DNA of 64,000 bases from Nitrosarchaeum sp. (GCF_025699065.1 NZ_JAILWF010000008.1:1-64000); one strand, 5' to 3'. Positions 8,439-17,405 are shown, counted from the stretch's first letter. Notes: generated from the letters alone by a model not told the origin. Program-made: numbers and translations.

Positions 8439-8648
8439 ATGGAATCAAGGAATATGTATGTATTAGCAATATCAGGATGTATCATCATAATTATTGCAAT
8501 ATTTTTTAGTTTAGGTTTAGAGAAAATAATTATCAAACCACTTATCAAAAATTATGCAGTATTAGAGATGGAAATAATATTAAAACAATCAACACCACTT
8601 ACTTTATTGACAACAAATATTTCAGATTTAGTGCCACATGGAAAATAA
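8439..8648 (+). CDS. Small single-span membrane protein
   Basis: 69 residues from ATG 8439. One membrane helix (YVLAISGCIIIIIAIFFSLG, residues 7-26) is followed by an amphipathic C-terminal part of about 40 residues. A TATA-like attataac lies about 26 bp upstream, which fits a leaderless start. It precedes the exported-protein gene by 14 bp and is probably cotranscribed with it. The function is unknown. Confidence 0.65.
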   Translation: MESRNMYVLAISGCIIIIIAIFFSLGLEKIIIKPLIKNYAVLEMEIILKQSTPLTLLTTNISDLVPHGK

Positions 8649-8662
8649 AAGATGTTTTTAGT

Positions 8663-9646
8663 ATGAAGTTTATTTTTACAATATTTTTAGTGATAGGAAT
8701 TATAATGTATCCTGTAGATAGTTTTGCAGAATCATCTGTCAGTTTAGATAAAAAATCATACATAGTTGGGGATAAAATTAAAATTTCAGGGAGAGTTATT
8801 TATGAAGAAAATATACCTATTGTGATTCAGGTTCGTAGTATTTCAGATATGGTTGCAATAAAACAATTTTTCCCTTTAAAATCAGGATCGTTTTCAACAG
8901 ATATTGATGCAATCGGTCCTAAATGGTCACAGTCAGGATCATATACTATAATTATTTCATACGGTAATGAAAAATTTGAAAAGATTTTTAGTTTTTCTAC
9001 TATCAATACATCTGAAAAAGAATCTGAACAAACAAAACATACTCAAGAAATAATCCAATCTCAAAAACCTAAATCAAAAATTTCAATATCAGATTTTCCA
9101 AATCCCACACTTTCTCCAAACTACTACATCAACTTGTATAATACGGATTCCGATTTTAAAAAATTATTTGATACATCATTCCCTGAGTACAAAATTCAAG
9201 AATTAGTAGGATATGAATTAACAGAAATTCCAGGATTCCCTGATAATGATTTATCTCCACAATATTATGTGGACAGATATTCAAATGAGCCAAGATTTAG
9301 AGTATGGTTTGATTCACAATTTCCTGACAAAACAATTTATGATATCGTAGGCATGTCTGAAAAAACTAGACCTACGATGCCCAGCTGGATTAAACAATAC
9401 GTTCAGCTATGGTCCACAGGAGAGATAACAGATTCGCAATTTATTTCAGGAATTACAGAGTTAATTCAAAAAAAGATACTCATACTTAGTGACGATATAA
9501 TAAAAACAAAGAATTCAGATAACAATATTCCATCATGGTTTAAAAATACTGCAACTTGGTATTCAAATGAAACAATTACAGAAGACGATTTTTTGCTCGG
9601 ATTACAGTTTCTTATTGAAAAAAAGATAATCACAATTCAAACTTAG
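8663..9646 (+). CDS. Exported protein with Ig-like domain and two tandem repeat types
   Basis: 327 residues. Signal peptide 1-22, cleaved near SFA. Residues about 25-115 look like an Ig/MG2-type beta domain (SLDKKSYIVGDKIKISGRV). A Ser/Lys linker follows, then two copies of a roughly 40-residue repeat (LSPNYYINLYNTDSDFKKLF and LSPQYYVDRYSNEPRFRVWF), then two copies of a Trp-containing repeat (PSWIKQYVQLWSTGEITD and PSWFKNTATWYSNETITE). The Trp repeat is common in exported proteins of this phylum. The location is extracytoplasmic; binding partners are unknown. It is in an operon with the small membrane protein. Confidence 0.75.
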   Translation: MKFIFTIFLVIGIIMYPVDSFAESSVSLDKKSYIVGDKIKISGRVIYEENIPIVIQVRSISDMVAIKQFFPLKSGSFSTDIDAIGPKWSQSGSYTIIISYGNEKFEKIFSFSTINTSEKESEQTKHTQEIIQSQKPKSKISISDFPNPTLSPNYYINLYNTDSDFKKLFDTSFPEYKIQELVGYELTEIPGFPDNDLSPQYYVDRYSNEPRFRVWFDSQFPDKTIYDIVGMSEKTRPTMPSWIKQYVQLWSTGEITDSQFISGITELIQKKILILSDDIIKTKNSDNNIPSWFKNTATWYSNETITEDDFLLGLQFLIEKKIITIQT

Positions 9647-9727
9647 GTAATTCAAATAGTTAAAAAATAAAAATACATGAATAATTGAAATGTAACTTTT
9701 AATAATCAAACATAGTATAAGAAAATA

Positions 9728-11011
9728 TTGAATTTAAAGATATTATTTCTAATTGTTACAATATTTACTTTTGCAGGATTAGTATTTTCACCATCATACG
9801 CTGATGTAGTATCACCAAAAAAACAGTTATCTTTTGGAATTGATCTAGAAGATATATCATGCAAAGAAGGATTTATGCGTGTATATTTACTAGAACATGA
9901 AACGCCTTCATGCATAAAGATTTCATCAGTAAAAAAATTAGTACAGAGATATATGATTTCAGATTTTGATCTAAAGCAGTTTGAAAAGAAAGAAAAAACA
10001 ACACTTCAAGAAGTTGGTTCTGTTAAAATAGAATCTACTTTCCAATCCCTTTCAAAATCGGGTAAATCACAGATTCCAGTATATGATGTAATATTCAATG
10101 TTTGTTCTATATCACAATCTATTGAATCACCAGTAATTGAACTAAAATCAAATGCCGAGAAAAAACAAATCCAACTTGCAAATAGTATTGAAGCAAAATC
10201 ATGCCAAATATCCGTAGGACAAATTCAGTCCAGTAATCCAGAATCAATATCAATACAGCTAATCAACAAGGGAACAGTTTCTCAAAAAATTAGTGATTTA
10301 ACGTTAACCATTAACAGTTTACAACTTGAGCTTGAAACTCAAAGAAAAAATCTTTCAGAATTAATTAAGAATAAATCGGAAAAATCACCTGAAGTAAGCT
10401 CAACAATTGAACAGATTTCTAAACTAAGAAAACAGACTAATGATGTACGTGATGAACTTAATTCATATCTATTATCATTGAATCTTACACCTACAACTAC
10501 TAAAGATACTTTAAAGATACCACCACCAACGCCACGAAAAGCATCAGAAGGAATGATGGTTAAAATTATTTCTAAATACGATAATCCAATAAAAAATAAT
10601 TATGATATTGCATTTGAAGCATGTTCAGGAAAAGAAATTTTGAGAATCCCAATAATCACAGTAAGTTCAGATTTAGAATCAAAAACAACTCAATTAGGCG
10701 ATAAAATATCTCCAAATTCTTGTTTGATCTCTGGAACTAAGATAAGTGCCAGTGATCCAAATACTATCCAAATAAGATATCAAGATAGCGGTGCAAAAGC
10801 ACAACAAATAGATGATTTAGATAAAAAACTCGATGAATTAAATAAACAATTCTCAGATGTGAAAAAATCGCTTAATGAGTTAATCAATCTTAAACCTCGT
10901 CCTGCAGACTTTGCTCAAAAGGCAGATAATATATCTCAAGACATCATTAAATTAAGAGATGAAATTTTGTACACAAAGTCTTTAAAATATAAAATATTAA
11001 GTACTGAGTAA
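9728..11011 (+). CDS. Exported coiled-coil protein with two Cys-pair modules
   Basis: 427 residues from TTG 9728; signal peptide 1-25 (SYA). Two modules of about 130 residues each contain a beta-rich part with paired Cys (FNVCSISQS ... KSCQISVG and FEACSGKEI ... NSCLISG) and then a coiled coil (NSLQLELETQRKNLSELI and LDKKLDELNKQFSDVKKSL). The convergent protein at 11065-11649 carries a third copy of the Cys-pair part. The pattern suggests a disulfide-stabilised extracellular domain on a coiled-coil stalk. I know no named family. Confidence 0.7.
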   Translation: MNLKILFLIVTIFTFAGLVFSPSYADVVSPKKQLSFGIDLEDISCKEGFMRVYLLEHETPSCIKISSVKKLVQRYMISDFDLKQFEKKEKTTLQEVGSVKIESTFQSLSKSGKSQIPVYDVIFNVCSISQSIESPVIELKSNAEKKQIQLANSIEAKSCQISVGQIQSSNPESISIQLINKGTVSQKISDLTLTINSLQLELETQRKNLSELIKNKSEKSPEVSSTIEQISKLRKQTNDVRDELNSYLLSLNLTPTTTKDTLKIPPPTPRKASEGMMVKIISKYDNPIKNNYDIAFEACSGKEILRIPIITVSSDLESKTTQLGDKISPNSCLISGTKISASDPNTIQIRYQDSGAKAQQIDDLDKKLDELNKQFSDVKKSLNELINLKPRPADFAQKADNISQDIIKLRDEILYTKSLKYKILSTE

Positions 11012-11064
11012 TTTCTTGTGTGAAAAATTAATTCAGGTAAAAAATAATAAATTTTTAAAGAAAA

Positions 11065-11649
11065 TTAGATTCTAAGATTACCAGATTTAACATGTTTATA
11101 TTTTGATAAATCTAAAATATTTTCTATTTTAATATCTGATTGATACTTGGCGTTTACATATGTTCTGTAATCATTACATGTATCCTTTTTTAGAATTTTG
11201 TCTGTAATCCCAATGTATTGTTCAGATTTTGATTGTATTAGAAAAGATGGTTTTAGAATTGTGGTATCTGCGCATGCTTTGAATTTAACTAAAAACTTTT
11301 CAGAGTCTATAGAAATTGAATATAGTATATTCACATTTGCCTTTTTACCCATTTTATTGTGAGATAATAATTCAAGATTTGAATAATATTTATCAATTTT
11401 ACTTTTTCCGACAAAATTCCAATCTGAATTTTTGTAAAGTTGTATACAATTGTATATAGATTTTCTGTCCTTATATTTTTCTTGAAATTTCTGATTTCCC
11501 ATCTCCTTGTATCTAACATACATTTGTTTACACATATTTTCATCAACTTTTACCTCAGCAAAGGATAACGGAACAATAATCACAGGTAGCAAAAGTAAAA
11601 GAACGGAAAAAATACCCAATCGATTTAGATTATTTTTAGTTTTTATCAA
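11065..11649 (-). CDS. Exported protein with one Cys-pair module
   Basis: 194 residues. The N-terminus is basic, with a hydrophobic stretch (FSVLLLLLPVIIVPLSFA) ending in a signal-peptidase-like site near residue 31. The mature part has an N-terminal segment with Cys (NMCKQMYVRYKEMG, YNCIQLYKN), then a module (VKFKACADTTIL ... KKDTCNDYRTYV) that aligns by eye with both modules of the neighbouring exported coiled-coil protein. No enzyme motif is visible. It probably acts at the cell surface together with its neighbours. Confidence 0.65.
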   Translation of the reverse strand: MIKTKNNLNRLGIFSVLLLLLPVIIVPLSFAEVKVDENMCKQMYVRYKEMGNQKFQEKYKDRKSIYNCIQLYKNSDWNFVGKSKIDKYYSNLELLSHNKMGKKANVNILYSISIDSEKFLVKFKACADTTILKPSFLIQSKSEQYIGITDKILKKDTCNDYRTYVNAKYQSDIKIENILDLSKYKHVKSGNLRI

Positions 11650-11798
11650 ATCACTGAAAAAATTTGAAGAAAAAATTACAATTATTGAAGATAAGACATC
11701 CTGAGATGTAAGAGATATCTGTGTGCGATTGATGTCTTCGGTTTTGGGTATTTTCGTATTTAATTTGCTAAATCAATAGTATTATTACATAATTATTG

Positions 11799-11812
11799 GT
11801 TTGTGGCATGCC
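11799..11812 (+). promoter_or_regulatory. GTTTGTGGCATGCC element, copy C
   Basis: Contains the perfect palindrome TGGCATGCCA. It shares 21 contiguous nt with copy B. It lies 150 bp upstream of the 11065-11649 gene and 49 bp past the tRNA-Ser 3' end. The 11650-11860 gap holds no supported ORF; an 8-bp inverted repeat (AAGACATC/GATGTCTT) lies at 11693-11738. Confidence 0.5.
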
Positions 11813-11860
11813 ATAAACTATCATAGAAAATATTTCTCATTTAGATAACGAATTCTATGG

Positions 11861-11944
11861 CGCGGGGAGAGGGATTTGAACCCACGGGTCATTGCTGACA
11901 TGGGATTAGCAATCCCACGCCCTACCAAGCTAGGCGATCCCCGC
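11861..11944 (-). tRNA. tRNA-Ser (anticodon GCU)
   Basis: 84 nt. The 7-bp acceptor stem GCGGGGA/TCCCCGC closes; the anticodon stem TGGGA/TCCCA carries loop TTGCTAA (anticodon GCU). There is a long variable arm (GTCAGCAATGAC) typical of Ser, a T arm with GTTCAAATC, and discriminator G. No CCA is encoded. A TATA-like ATTTATTT lies about 25 bp upstream. Confidence 0.96.
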
Positions 11945-11976
11945 ACAGACTGCCTTGAATTAATCTGTAAATAAAT

Positions 11977-12723
11977 TCATTCTTCGCCAAATTGGTGGTA
12001 GTTAGTCACGATATCATCAAGTTTCATTCTTTTTCCACCCACAATTTTTAGTTCAACATGAATAGATTTGTTGGAAATAGTAATGATATTGTATGTGTTT
12101 TCAAACAATCCCCTAACTCTTTCAGATGTAGCAGTTCCAGCATTTACTACCATTAGTTTTCCGAAATTCCACTCCCATGGTCTATGTTTATGACCACATA
12201 AAACAAGATCAACTTCAGTATCAAGTATAGTTCTTAAAACATCTCCTGCATCTACTACAGTTAATTGATCAGAACCAGTATCCGGAATTGCTATTAAATG
12301 ATGGTGCATTGCCAAGATCTTTATTTTGTTTTTGTATTTTTTCATTGTTCTCTCAAGCCATAAGTTTTGACGGTATCCTACTTCACCTTCGTTTCTATCA
12401 GGACGAGCAGTTCCAAGCGTTACCAAAACAACATCATCACTTAATTCATTTATTGCTTCAAAGGGGAAAAATTTTTTGAATAAGAGATAACCAGTATTTC
12501 TATAGTCATGATTTCCGCTAATAGTAATAATTTTTTTCGTGTTAAATTTTTTCAATAATGTCTTACATTCCTCATATTCTTGCACCAGCCCTTCATTTGT
12601 AAGATCACCAGTAACAACAATAACGTCAGGGTTAAGTTGATTTATCTCATCAACTAGTTGATCAAATTTATTTTGAAGAAATTGTGAACCTACATGAAGA
12701 TCAGAAATTTGTACAATTAGCAT
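11977..12723 (-). CDS. Calcineurin-like metallophosphoesterase
   Basis: 248 residues from ATG 12723 (MLIVQISDLHVGS), which places the first metal motif at the N-terminus as in the family; a longer frame to 12819 adds unrelated residues. Motifs in order: DLH, VTGDLTN, SGNHDYR, MHHH and GHKHRP. These are the five metal-binding blocks of the phosphoesterase fold. The substrate could be a cyclic nucleotide or other phosphodiester; this cannot be decided from sequence. Confidence 0.9.
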   Translation of the reverse strand: MLIVQISDLHVGSQFLQNKFDQLVDEINQLNPDVIVVTGDLTNEGLVQEYEECKTLLKKFNTKKIITISGNHDYRNTGYLLFKKFFPFEAINELSDDVVLVTLGTARPDRNEGEVGYRQNLWLERTMKKYKNKIKILAMHHHLIAIPDTGSDQLTVVDAGDVLRTILDTEVDLVLCGHKHRPWEWNFGKLMVVNAGTATSERVRGLFENTYNIITISNKSIHVELKIVGGKRMKLDDIVTNYHQFGEE

Positions 12724-12831
12724 TTTTCTTAATTTAGTAAATTCCGCTATTAAACTATCTCTATAGTATCTATGTAAATATTTCAAACCCAAGGTAGGAT
12801 TAAATAATAAACATAGCAAGTTTTTGCAGTT

Positions 12832-13863
12832 TTGAGCAAAAAAGCTGCAGTAATGAGAGGAGATGGAATAGGTCCTGAAGTAGTTGATTCTATGCTCAGA
12901 GTTTTAAAAGAATGTAATTCCCAAACAGAAATTATTCTATGCGAAGCAGGCTCAGAACAGTGGGATAAAAATGGAAGAAAAGACAAGTCATACATCCCAG
13001 ATGCCACAATGAAGACTCTAGAAGATTCAGATGCTTGCTTTAAAGGGCCTACAACAACAATACCGGTACCAGATGCACCAAGAAGTGTAGCTGTTACATT
13101 ACGTCAAAAATTTGAATTATACTCTAACATTAGACCAACTAAAACATATGATAGATTAACACCTAATCGAAAACTAGATTGTGTTTGCTTTAGAGAAGCA
13201 ACAGAAGGACTCTACACAGGTTTAGAAGTAAAAGTTACAGATGATGCAGCAATTGCAATTAGAAAGATTACTAGACAAGGATGTAGTAGATTTATGAATT
13301 CGGCAGTAAATTGGGCAAACAAATACAATATGAAGAAAATGGTTGCAATTACTAAAAGAAACATCCTAAAACAGACAGATGGCATATTTTGGGATGAAGT
13401 GCAAAATTCTATCAAAGGTACAGACATACAATTATCTGAAATTTACATTGACAACATGGCACAACAAATGGTAGTTGCTCCAGAACAATTCAATGGATCA
13501 GTCTTGGTAAGTACCAATTTGTTTATGGATATAATATCAGAATTGGCATCTGGACTAGTAGGATCAATTGGATTGATTTATTCTGCAAATATGGGAGATA
13601 ATTATGCCATGTTTGAAGCAGCTCATGGAAGTGCACCACAGTTTGCAGGACAAAATAAGGTAAATCCAACTGCAACGATCCTATCAGGAGCTTGGATGAT
13701 AGAGTATCTTGGAGAGACAGAAATACGAAATGCAATTTTTGCTGCAACAGAACAAGTAATTAACGAAGGCAAAATTGTAACATGGGATATTGGTGGTAAT
13801 GCAACTACAACACAAATGACGGATGCTATTATATCATACGCAAAACAGAAACTCCGAAAATAA
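12832..13863 (+). CDS. icd: Isocitrate dehydrogenase family (isocitrate/isopropylmalate dehydrogenase)
   Basis: 343 residues from TTG 12832. GDGIGPEV opens the Rossmann-like fold; SNIRPTK and FREATEGLYTG carry substrate-binding residues; ITKRNILKQTDGIFWDEV carries the Lys/Thr segment; the C-terminal half has SGLVGSIGLIYSANMG and FEAAHGSAPQFAGQNKVNP. The length matches short NAD(P)-dependent archaeal enzymes. Isocitrate is the likely substrate (oxidative branch to 2-oxoglutarate), but isopropylmalate or homoisocitrate cannot be fully excluded by eye. The gene appears monocistronic. Confidence 0.85.
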   Translation: MSKKAAVMRGDGIGPEVVDSMLRVLKECNSQTEIILCEAGSEQWDKNGRKDKSYIPDATMKTLEDSDACFKGPTTTIPVPDAPRSVAVTLRQKFELYSNIRPTKTYDRLTPNRKLDCVCFREATEGLYTGLEVKVTDDAAIAIRKITRQGCSRFMNSAVNWANKYNMKKMVAITKRNILKQTDGIFWDEVQNSIKGTDIQLSEIYIDNMAQQMVVAPEQFNGSVLVSTNLFMDIISELASGLVGSIGLIYSANMGDNYAMFEAAHGSAPQFAGQNKVNPTATILSGAWMIEYLGETEIRNAIFAATEQVINEGKIVTWDIGGNATTTQMTDAIISYAKQKLRK

Positions 13864-13871
13864 AGAAAATC

Positions 13872-14417
13872 TTACTTTTGTCGGACGGCTTCAACTAGAA
13901 TTAACTCTTCAAAAAATAATTTCTTTTTGGCAAGAATTCGTGGTTTCAGGCATAATTTTTGTGTGTATTCTATTAATTTTTGGTAATTAGAAAGAGATGT
14001 GGTTACAAAAAGAAATTTTCCGCCAATTTTGATATTTTTATAAATTGAATCAAATATTTTTTTTGGAATTTCAAAGCCTTCAATTCCTCCATCAGTTGCA
14101 GCATCTAATACTTTATCAGTTGCAAGATATGGAAGATTGCACACAACTAGATCAAATTCCAGATTTAATGCATCAGAACCATTACAACAGACTAGATTTT
14201 GCGTAGGATATGTTTGATTTTTTAATATAGTAAAATTAATGTCAGTCCCAACAACAAAAGTAAAATTCTTCCACAAAAGTTTCGTTAAATATCCAGAACC
14301 GCTTCCAACATCTAAAGCTGAGAAACCTTTCTCTTTTTCAATATAATCAGATATGAAGAAAGTATCTTCAGAGGGAGGATATTCCTCATCCCTTAAGAAT
14401 TTCTTTTGCAAGTTCAA
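13872..14417 (-). CDS. HemK/Mtq2-like glutamine methyltransferase
   Basis: 181 residues. SAM motif I is LDVGSGSGYLTKLL, and the catalytic NPPY-type motif appears as NLPYLATD. ATDGGIEGFEIPKKIF follows, as in the small archaeal/eukaryotic Mtq2 (HEMK2) family, which methylates the GGQ Gln of release factor aRF1. It overlaps the ksgA gene by 32 bp and is the last gene of the L21e-rpoF operon. N-L-P-Y in place of N-P-P-Y is a conservative change also seen in KsgA. Confidence 0.8.
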   Translation of the reverse strand: MNLQKKFLRDEEYPPSEDTFFISDYIEKEKGFSALDVGSGSGYLTKLLWKNFTFVVGTDINFTILKNQTYPTQNLVCCNGSDALNLEFDLVVCNLPYLATDKVLDAATDGGIEGFEIPKKIFDSIYKNIKIGGKFLFVTTSLSNYQKLIEYTQKLCLKPRILAKKKLFFEELILVEAVRQK

Positions 14418-15093
14418 CTATTTCATCACCTGAAAGATCATCTAATCGTTTCTCAATAACAGTTTCTTTTCCAAACTGTTTAAAGATATTTTGAAGTGTT
14501 TTTCTTCTGTAAGAGAACATTTTGTTTATAACATGAATGAGATCTTTTTCAAGTAATTTTTTTTTAGTGATTTTAAGAACTACAGAATCAATTTTTGGAG
14601 GAGGTGAAAAATTTTGTTTTCCAATATCTAGAATTTTTTCAATTTCAAAAGCAGAATTTGCAATAATACTTACAGATCTTCTGTTCTTTGTAGATTTTGC
14701 AAGTAATTTTTCTGCAAATTCTTTTTGAACCATAATCACACCATGAGAAAAAGGAGTGTTTGCAAGCCATTCAATAGCATCTTTACTTTTTGAATAAGGC
14801 AGATTAGATACAAAAATAGAAAAAATATTCTTTTGTTTGAATCCATCACCAAACTCTAAAGAAAGATTTGAAATTTTGGAAAAACGAGATTTTGCTTTTT
14901 CGTATAATTCTCTATCAGCATCAATTGAAATCACTTTTTTTGCATTTTCACATAGTAATGGAGTCAATATGCCTAACCCTGTTCCTAACTCAAAAACAAT
15001 GTCATTTTTAGTTATATTAGCCTCTAAAGAAATGGATTTTGCGATTGTATTTGAGGTTAGAAAGTGTTGACCTAGTCGTTTTCGTTTGATCAT
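14386..15093 (-). CDS. ksgA: 16S rRNA dimethyladenosine transferase (KsgA/Dim1)
   Basis: 235 residues. LGQHFL near the N-terminus, SAM motif FELGTGLGILTPLL, SIDADRELY, catalytic NLPY (SNLPYSKS), then QKEFAEKLLA and FSPPPKIDSVV are all hallmarks of KsgA/Dim1. The enzyme dimethylates two adjacent adenines near the 3' end of 16S rRNA during small-subunit maturation. It overlaps the DUF655 gene by 4 bp, the conserved archaeal order. Confidence 0.93.
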   Translation of the reverse strand: MIKRKRLGQHFLTSNTIAKSISLEANITKNDIVFELGTGLGILTPLLCENAKKVISIDADRELYEKAKSRFSKISNLSLEFGDGFKQKNIFSIFVSNLPYSKSKDAIEWLANTPFSHGVIMVQKEFAEKLLAKSTKNRRSVSIIANSAFEIEKILDIGKQNFSPPPKIDSVVLKITKKKLLEKDLIHVINKMFSYRRKTLQNIFKQFGKETVIEKRLDDLSGDEIVELAKEILKG

Positions 15094-15656
15094 TTTTTGA
15101 CAAAGAGATTCATTCTACTTTCACCAGTAATCTCATCCATGATTCTCTCTGAGATATGTTTGATTGGTTCTTTGAATCCCACACGTTCCTGCAAATCAGC
15201 ATAACTTTCAAATGCTTTCTTTTCTCTTTCTTCTAGCATTATTTTCATGTATGTTTTTCCAATTCCTGGAATTAATTCCAGTGCATGAATTCTAGGTGTC
15301 AATGGTCTTGCATTATTAAGATAATCTACGAATCTACTTTCATTATGAGTGACAATATTTTCAACAACTCCTCGTAATTCACTTTGAGCAGATGATGAAA
15401 TATGTTCATATTCTAGCTTTCCTAAAACAGAAAGAACTTTTGTTCTTCCCTCTTTTCCAATGTAGATTCTTTCTCCTACATCAAATGTTGAATTTGGAAC
15501 TCCAAGAACTTCAAGTAAAGTAAGTCTATCCTCACCAATCGCAGTGATAATAATTCCGTCACGTCCACGTACTGTAGATGATTTACCACGCGGATTAAAA
15601 TCTAAAACATATGCATATTCCTCATATTTTCTAGGAGGGGATTGTGCCCTGTGCAA
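15090..15656 (-). CDS. DUF655 family RNA-binding-like protein
   Basis: 188 residues from TTG 15656. An N-terminal beta-barrel-like part (YAYVLDFNPRGKSS, DRLTLLEVLGVPN, GERIYIGKEGR) and a C-terminal HhH-like helical part (LELIPGIGKTYMKIML) match DUF655, an archaeal family nearly always coded between rpoF and ksgA. A role in RNA or ribosome maturation is inferred from this context and the OB/HhH layout. Confidence 0.9.
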   Translation of the reverse strand: MHRAQSPPRKYEEYAYVLDFNPRGKSSTVRGRDGIIITAIGEDRLTLLEVLGVPNSTFDVGERIYIGKEGRTKVLSVLGKLEYEHISSSAQSELRGVVENIVTHNESRFVDYLNNARPLTPRIHALELIPGIGKTYMKIMLEEREKKAFESYADLQERVGFKEPIKHISERIMDEITGESRMNLFVKK

Positions 15657-15674
15657 AATAAATCTCCTTGAAAC

Positions 15675-15998
15675 TTAGTTCCCCTTGATTATCTTGAGCA
15701 TTTTTTCTAGAGTTTCAGCAAGAATAAGTTTCTTCCAACCAAATGTAAATGAACGTAGTTCAGCCAAACTAGTTGGTCTAATATTTACAATTTCTACTGC
15801 TTCTTCCTCAGTTAAATCACAATCTTTCATTAGTTGTTTCTTCATTTCTTTAGCATCTTTTGGATCAATGGTCACAAATTTTGAGACATAATCGTATGTC
15901 CATCGTTGAATTTGATCCATTTCTTCAACATCAACTTTACCTAAAATCTCTTTAACTTCGGATAGAGAAATGCTTTGTTTCTTTTTTATCTCTTCCAT
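15675..15998 (-). CDS. rpoF: RNA polymerase subunit F (Rpo4/Rpb4)
   Basis: 107 residues. The sequence has the expected form: a short N-terminal strand (ISLSEVKEIL) and an all-helical HRDC-like C-terminus (RWTYDYVSKFVTI, EEEAVEIVNIRPTSLAELR). Rpo4 pairs with Rpo7 in the polymerase stalk. It lies between L21e (2 bp upstream) and DUF655, the conserved archaeal operon. Confidence 0.92.
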   Translation of the reverse strand: MEEIKKKQSISLSEVKEILGKVDVEEMDQIQRWTYDYVSKFVTIDPKDAKEMKKQLMKDCDLTEEEAVEIVNIRPTSLAELRSFTFGWKKLILAETLEKMLKIIKGN

Positions 15999-16000
15999 GA

Positions 16001-16300
16001 TTATACACCGAATGGTTTGATATGATCTAATCTTGTGATTAAGGTTTTTGTTTTATTCCCTAATTTTACATCTAGAGTAATAGCACGTCTGCCTACATGG
16101 GTAATGTTACCTACTTTCCCATGATAGCGTCTATGAGGCAAACCTTTGTGTTGTCTAGGATCTATAATTACAAGTGCTTGTTCTCCTTCATGATATTCTC
16201 TAAGTAAGAATGATACGCCTCTAGGAGCAGTTTTAGTCATCACAGATCTTGCTTTGTGCTTAAATCCGTGTGAACGACCATGAGATTTCTTAGTTGCCAT
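16001..16300 (-). CDS. rpl21e: 50S ribosomal protein L21e
   Basis: 99 residues with the expected SH3-like form: a basic N-terminus (SHGRSHGFKHKARSVMTK), EYHEGEQALVIIDP, the conserved GLPHRRYHGKVGNI, and a C-terminal KTLITRLDHIKP. It is the first gene of the L21e-rpoF-DUF655-ksgA-mtq2 operon. Confidence 0.95.
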   Translation of the reverse strand: MATKKSHGRSHGFKHKARSVMTKTAPRGVSFLLREYHEGEQALVIIDPRQHKGLPHRRYHGKVGNITHVGRRAITLDVKLGNKTKTLITRLDHIKPFGV

Positions 16301-16343
16301 ATCTGAGTAGATTCCCCAGTGACCCTATTTTAACAGTTTCTAG

Positions 16344-17405
16344 TCATGCATTAGAGATAATGTCGGTTCTGAGTTGTCCACATGCAGCTGAAATTTCAGA
16401 TCCCTTCTCAACTCTTACTGTACAATTTACATGAGATTTTAGCAATATTCTTTCAAATTCAAGGATATTCTTTTTGGATGGACGCTGAAAATTTCCTGCG
16501 GTTGAATTTATTGGAATTAGATTAACATGAGATCCATTTCCCTCTAAAAGAAGTGCAAGTTCGTTTGCAATTTCTTGTGAATCGTTAATGTTTTCAATTA
16601 AAGCATATTCAAATGTAACACGTCGTCCAGTTCGTTTAAAGTAACGTTTTCCTGCTGCAACTAGTTCATTTACTGAATGAGGTCCAGCTGTAGGAACTAA
16701 TTTTTTGCGTAATTTATCATTTGGTGCATGTAATGATATTGCTAATCCAATTTGAAGATCTTCTTCTGCAAGTTTGTCAATACCAGATATTATCCCAATA
16801 GTAGAGATTGTGATGTTTCTCTGTCCAATTCCAAAACCTCGTGGATGTGTAAGTAAACGAACTGCGCGAATTGTTTCATCATAATTTGCAAGAGGTTCAC
16901 CCATTCCCATAAAGACCAAATTTGTGATATGCTGACCTCGTTGCTGAAGTAAATTTGCAAAATGAATAACTTGGGCTACGATCTCTTCTGCCTTTAGATT
17001 TCTCTCAAAACCCATTTGTCCAGTCGCACAAAAAATGCATCCCATTGCACACCCAACCTGAGTTGAAACACAAATAGTAGATCTAGGATGGCCACCAATC
17101 TTTGTGGGTTCATATTGTATCAGAACTGTTTCAACTGGAGTTCCATCAGTCAGATTAAGCAATAATTTTGTAGTATCACCATCATCACTTACTACTCTAT
17201 GAGTTTCAGTTGCAGAACCAATTGTATATCCATCTGCAATTAATTTATCTCGCATTGTAATCGGTAGTTGTTTTAACTCGGTGATGTTTTTTGGAAATTT
17301 ATAATATAATGGGTATAGTATTTGATCTGCCCTATATCGCGGTTGCCCCATATCATTTACTAATTTTTCCATTTCCTCAGGTAACAAACGATAAAGATCA
17401 GTCAT
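16344..17405 (-). CDS. rlmN: Radical SAM RlmN-type RNA (adenine-C2) methyltransferase
   Basis: 353 residues. The radical-SAM Cys triad is CAMGCIFC in VSTQVGCAMGC, followed by TGQMGFERNL, GMGEPLANYD, LAISLHAPND and FEYALIENIND. The conserved C-terminal Cys lies in ISAACGQLR, and a second Cys in HVNCTVRVEKG. These define RlmN, which methylates C2 of A2503 in 23S rRNA and A37 of some tRNAs. It is mainly a bacterial family; its presence in this phylum suggests ancient transfer. Confidence 0.93.
   Translation of the reverse strand: MTDLYRLLPEEMEKLVNDMGQPRYRADQILYPLYYKFPKNITELKQLPITMRDKLIADGYTIGSATETHRVVSDDGDTTKLLLNLTDGTPVETVLIQYEPTKIGGHPRSTICVSTQVGCAMGCIFCATGQMGFERNLKAEEIVAQVIHFANLLQQRGQHITNLVFMGMGEPLANYDETIRAVRLLTHPRGFGIGQRNITISTIGIISGIDKLAEEDLQIGLAISLHAPNDKLRKKLVPTAGPHSVNELVAAGKRYFKRTGRRVTFEYALIENINDSQEIANELALLLEGNGSHVNLIPINSTAGNFQRPSKKNILEFERILLKSHVNCTVRVEKGSEISAACGQLRTDIISNA

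Noticed and set aside
11693-11738. Small RNA in the 11650-11860 gap
   Set aside because: The 8-bp inverted repeat has a 30-nt loop, and no C/D or H/ACA boxes are in the right order; too weak to call.
11799-11944. Integration (att) site at tRNA-Ser
   Set aside because: The repeated element does not overlap the tRNA 3' end, and there is no integrase or second tRNA fragment in the window.
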